Origin: MFD09286-c1 sp963701015
GTDB lineage: Bacteria > Bacteroidota > Bacteroidia > Bacteroidales > DTGW01
DNA: 64,000 nucleotides
Direction of reading: 5' to 3'
NCBI GenBank assembly: GCA_963701015.1
Contig: OY969556.1
Coordinates: 2,790,001-2,854,000, forward strand
Numbering within the stretch: position 1 is the first letter of the stretch; the number at the start of each line of letters is the position of its first letter. The notes below the pieces were generated by a model, which saw only the letters and a program-made list of their open reading frames with translations, searched no databases and was not told the origin of the DNA. The position numbers were made by a program, and so were the translations under genes. This document shows positions 63,048-64,000 of this stretch, one piece after another.

Positions 63048-64000
63048 TTAGCTTAATTCGCTCAATTCCATCCATCGCTCCGTTTTTTGATCAATTAATT
63101 TAAGTATTTCTCCTAAGCGATTACTCTTTACCACTATTTCATCGGCAGTCAAAAGTGACGCGCTTAAATTATTTTCAATAGCTTCTTTTTCAGTTTCTAG
63201 CTTTTCTATTTCTTTAGTTAGCAAATCAAATTCACGTTGTTCTTTAAATGAGAGTTTCTTTTGTGCAGTTTTAATTGAATTTTGACTTCTATCAACCGGT
63301 TTCTTTTCTTCTTTAGCAGTTATTTTGTTTTCTTTTTCAGTTTGAATAAGGTTAGCACGATAATCGCTATAATTTCCCGGAAAATCTTTTATTTGCCCAT
63401 TTCCTTCAAAAACAAACACATGGTCAACCAGTTTATCCATAAAATATCTGTCGTGCGAAACGATAATGGTGCAACCGCTAAAATTTTGTAAATAATCTTC
63501 CAAAACATTTAAAGTAAGTATATCCAAATCGTTAGTTGGTTCGTCAAGAATCAGGAAATTTGGATTTTTCATTAAAATGGTCATCAAATATAACCTGCGT
63601 TTTTCACCTCCGCTTAATTTGTAAACAAATGAATACTGCACTTCAGGCGGAAATAAAAAATAATTTAAAAATTGCGAAACGCTCATTTTATTCCCATCGC
63701 CCAATGTAACAACTTCGGCAATTGAAGTAGCCACATCAATAACTTTCATGTTTTCGTCAAAACTCAGCCCATCCTGACGATAATATCCAAATGAAATTGT
63801 TTCGCCAACGCTAATAATTCCGCTGTCAGGCTTTAAATTACCCGTAATTAAGTTCAGGAAGGTTGACTTGCCGCTACCATTGTCGCCGATAATGCCAACC
63901 TTCTCAAACCTCGAGAATACATAGCTAAAGTCATTTACAATTTTAACTTCACCAAAACTTTTCGCCAAATGTTCTATTTCAATTATTTTTGAACCCAACC
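63048..64000 (-). CDS. ABC-F family ATPase, C-terminal half (5' end outside window)
   Basis: About 317 visible residues form the second ATPase domain and C-terminal coiled coil of a Uup/EttA-type ABC-F protein (no transmembrane part; acts on ribosomes). Walker A is GDNGSGKST, the signature is KLSGGEKRRLYLM, Walker B is FLILDEPTNDLD and the switch is IIVSHDRYFMDKL. The final about 95 residues (TEKENKITAKEEKKPVDRSQ and a Glu/Lys-rich coiled coil) match the Uup-type extension. No real start codon is in the window, since the TTG at 63998 is internal; the first ATPase domain is beyond the right edge. Confidence 0.9.
   Translation of the reverse strand, partial: LGSKIIEIEHLAKSFGEVKIVNDFSYVFSRFEKVGIIGDNGSGKSTFLNLITGNLKPDSGIISVGETISFGYYRQDGLSFDENMKVIDVATSIAEVVTLGDGNKMSVSQFLNYFLFPPEVQYSFVYKLSGGEKRRLYLMTILMKNPNFLILDEPTNDLDILTLNVLEDYLQNFSGCTIIVSHDRYFMDKLVDHVFVFEGNGQIKDFPGNYSDYRANLIQTEKENKITAKEEKKPVDRSQNSIKTAQKKLSFKEQREFDLLTKEIEKLETEKEAIENNLSASLLTADEIVVKSNRLGEILKLIDQKTERWMELSELS

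Noticed and set aside
15000..64000. All GGWCC sites being mutated or error-prone
   Set aside because: Many intact GGACC/GGTCC sites occur in correctly framed genes (for example near 15512, 16010, 30093, 57160), so only an enrichment, not a rule, can be claimed.

Overview
The window is AT-rich bacterial chromosome from a member of the Bacteroidota, most likely an anaerobic, fermentative lineage in or near the Bacteroidales. The evidence is a type IX secretion (T9SS) C-terminal sorting domain, a PorE-like TPR/PD40/CRD/OmpA protein, GTP-dependent PEP carboxykinase, multi-PAS hybrid kinases, a NADH-linked [FeFe]-hydrogenase operon, and promoters of the Bacteroidota type (TTTG, about 19 bp, TAnnTTTG). 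I see no rRNA, tRNA, CRISPR array, transposase or prophage.

Region 1 (1-14828, minus) is one giant open reading frame that runs off the left edge. It has a signal peptide and 20 in-frame tandem units of about 247 residues. Each unit is a lectin-like (concanavalin A-type) half followed by an Ig/PKD-like half. At least 4,942 codons are visible, and the 3' end is outside the window. It is probably a secreted surface adhesin.

Region 2 (15-32 kb) is mostly housekeeping: cca, a thioredoxin, an unknown membrane-anchored protein, an RluA-type pseudouridine synthase, a sugar-nucleotidyltransferase-like protein, a DnaQ-type exonuclease, pckG, two histidine kinase genes followed by tag, a NUMOD4/HNH protein, a DUF2007 protein, ppnP, a Tricorn-type protease, and an STAS + Hpt pair. 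The pckG upstream region carries three copies of ATTGT-N10-ACAAT, probably a CRP/FNR-type operator.

Region 3 (32-46 kb) is rich in envelope genes: TPR and PorE-like proteins, a YitT membrane protein, a T9SS cargo protein, a very long multi-PAS hybrid kinase split by a frameshift, and a likely operon of an ankyrin/beta-barrel protein, two lipoproteins and tilS.

Region 4 (46-51 kb) is a five-gene minus-strand operon for a trimeric, probably electron-bifurcating [FeFe] hydrogenase. The HydE/F/G maturases are not in the window.

Region 5 (51-64 kb) holds a fourth hybrid kinase, a PPDK regulatory kinase/phosphorylase, a DUF2520/KdsC-like/UbiA/Maf operon, a head-GIN lipoprotein, a pair of unknown paralogues, ftcD (frameshifted), fabF with a TetR regulator sharing a palindromic operator, and the C-terminal half of an ABC-F protein.

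Four genes (thioredoxin, one response-regulator kinase, the long PAS kinase, ftcD) are each interrupted by a one-base indel. Three of the four fall on a Gly-Pro codon pair and the fourth abuts a GGACC. This looks more like a systematic sequencing or assembly artefact than four independent gene deaths, although I cannot prove that from one sequence.
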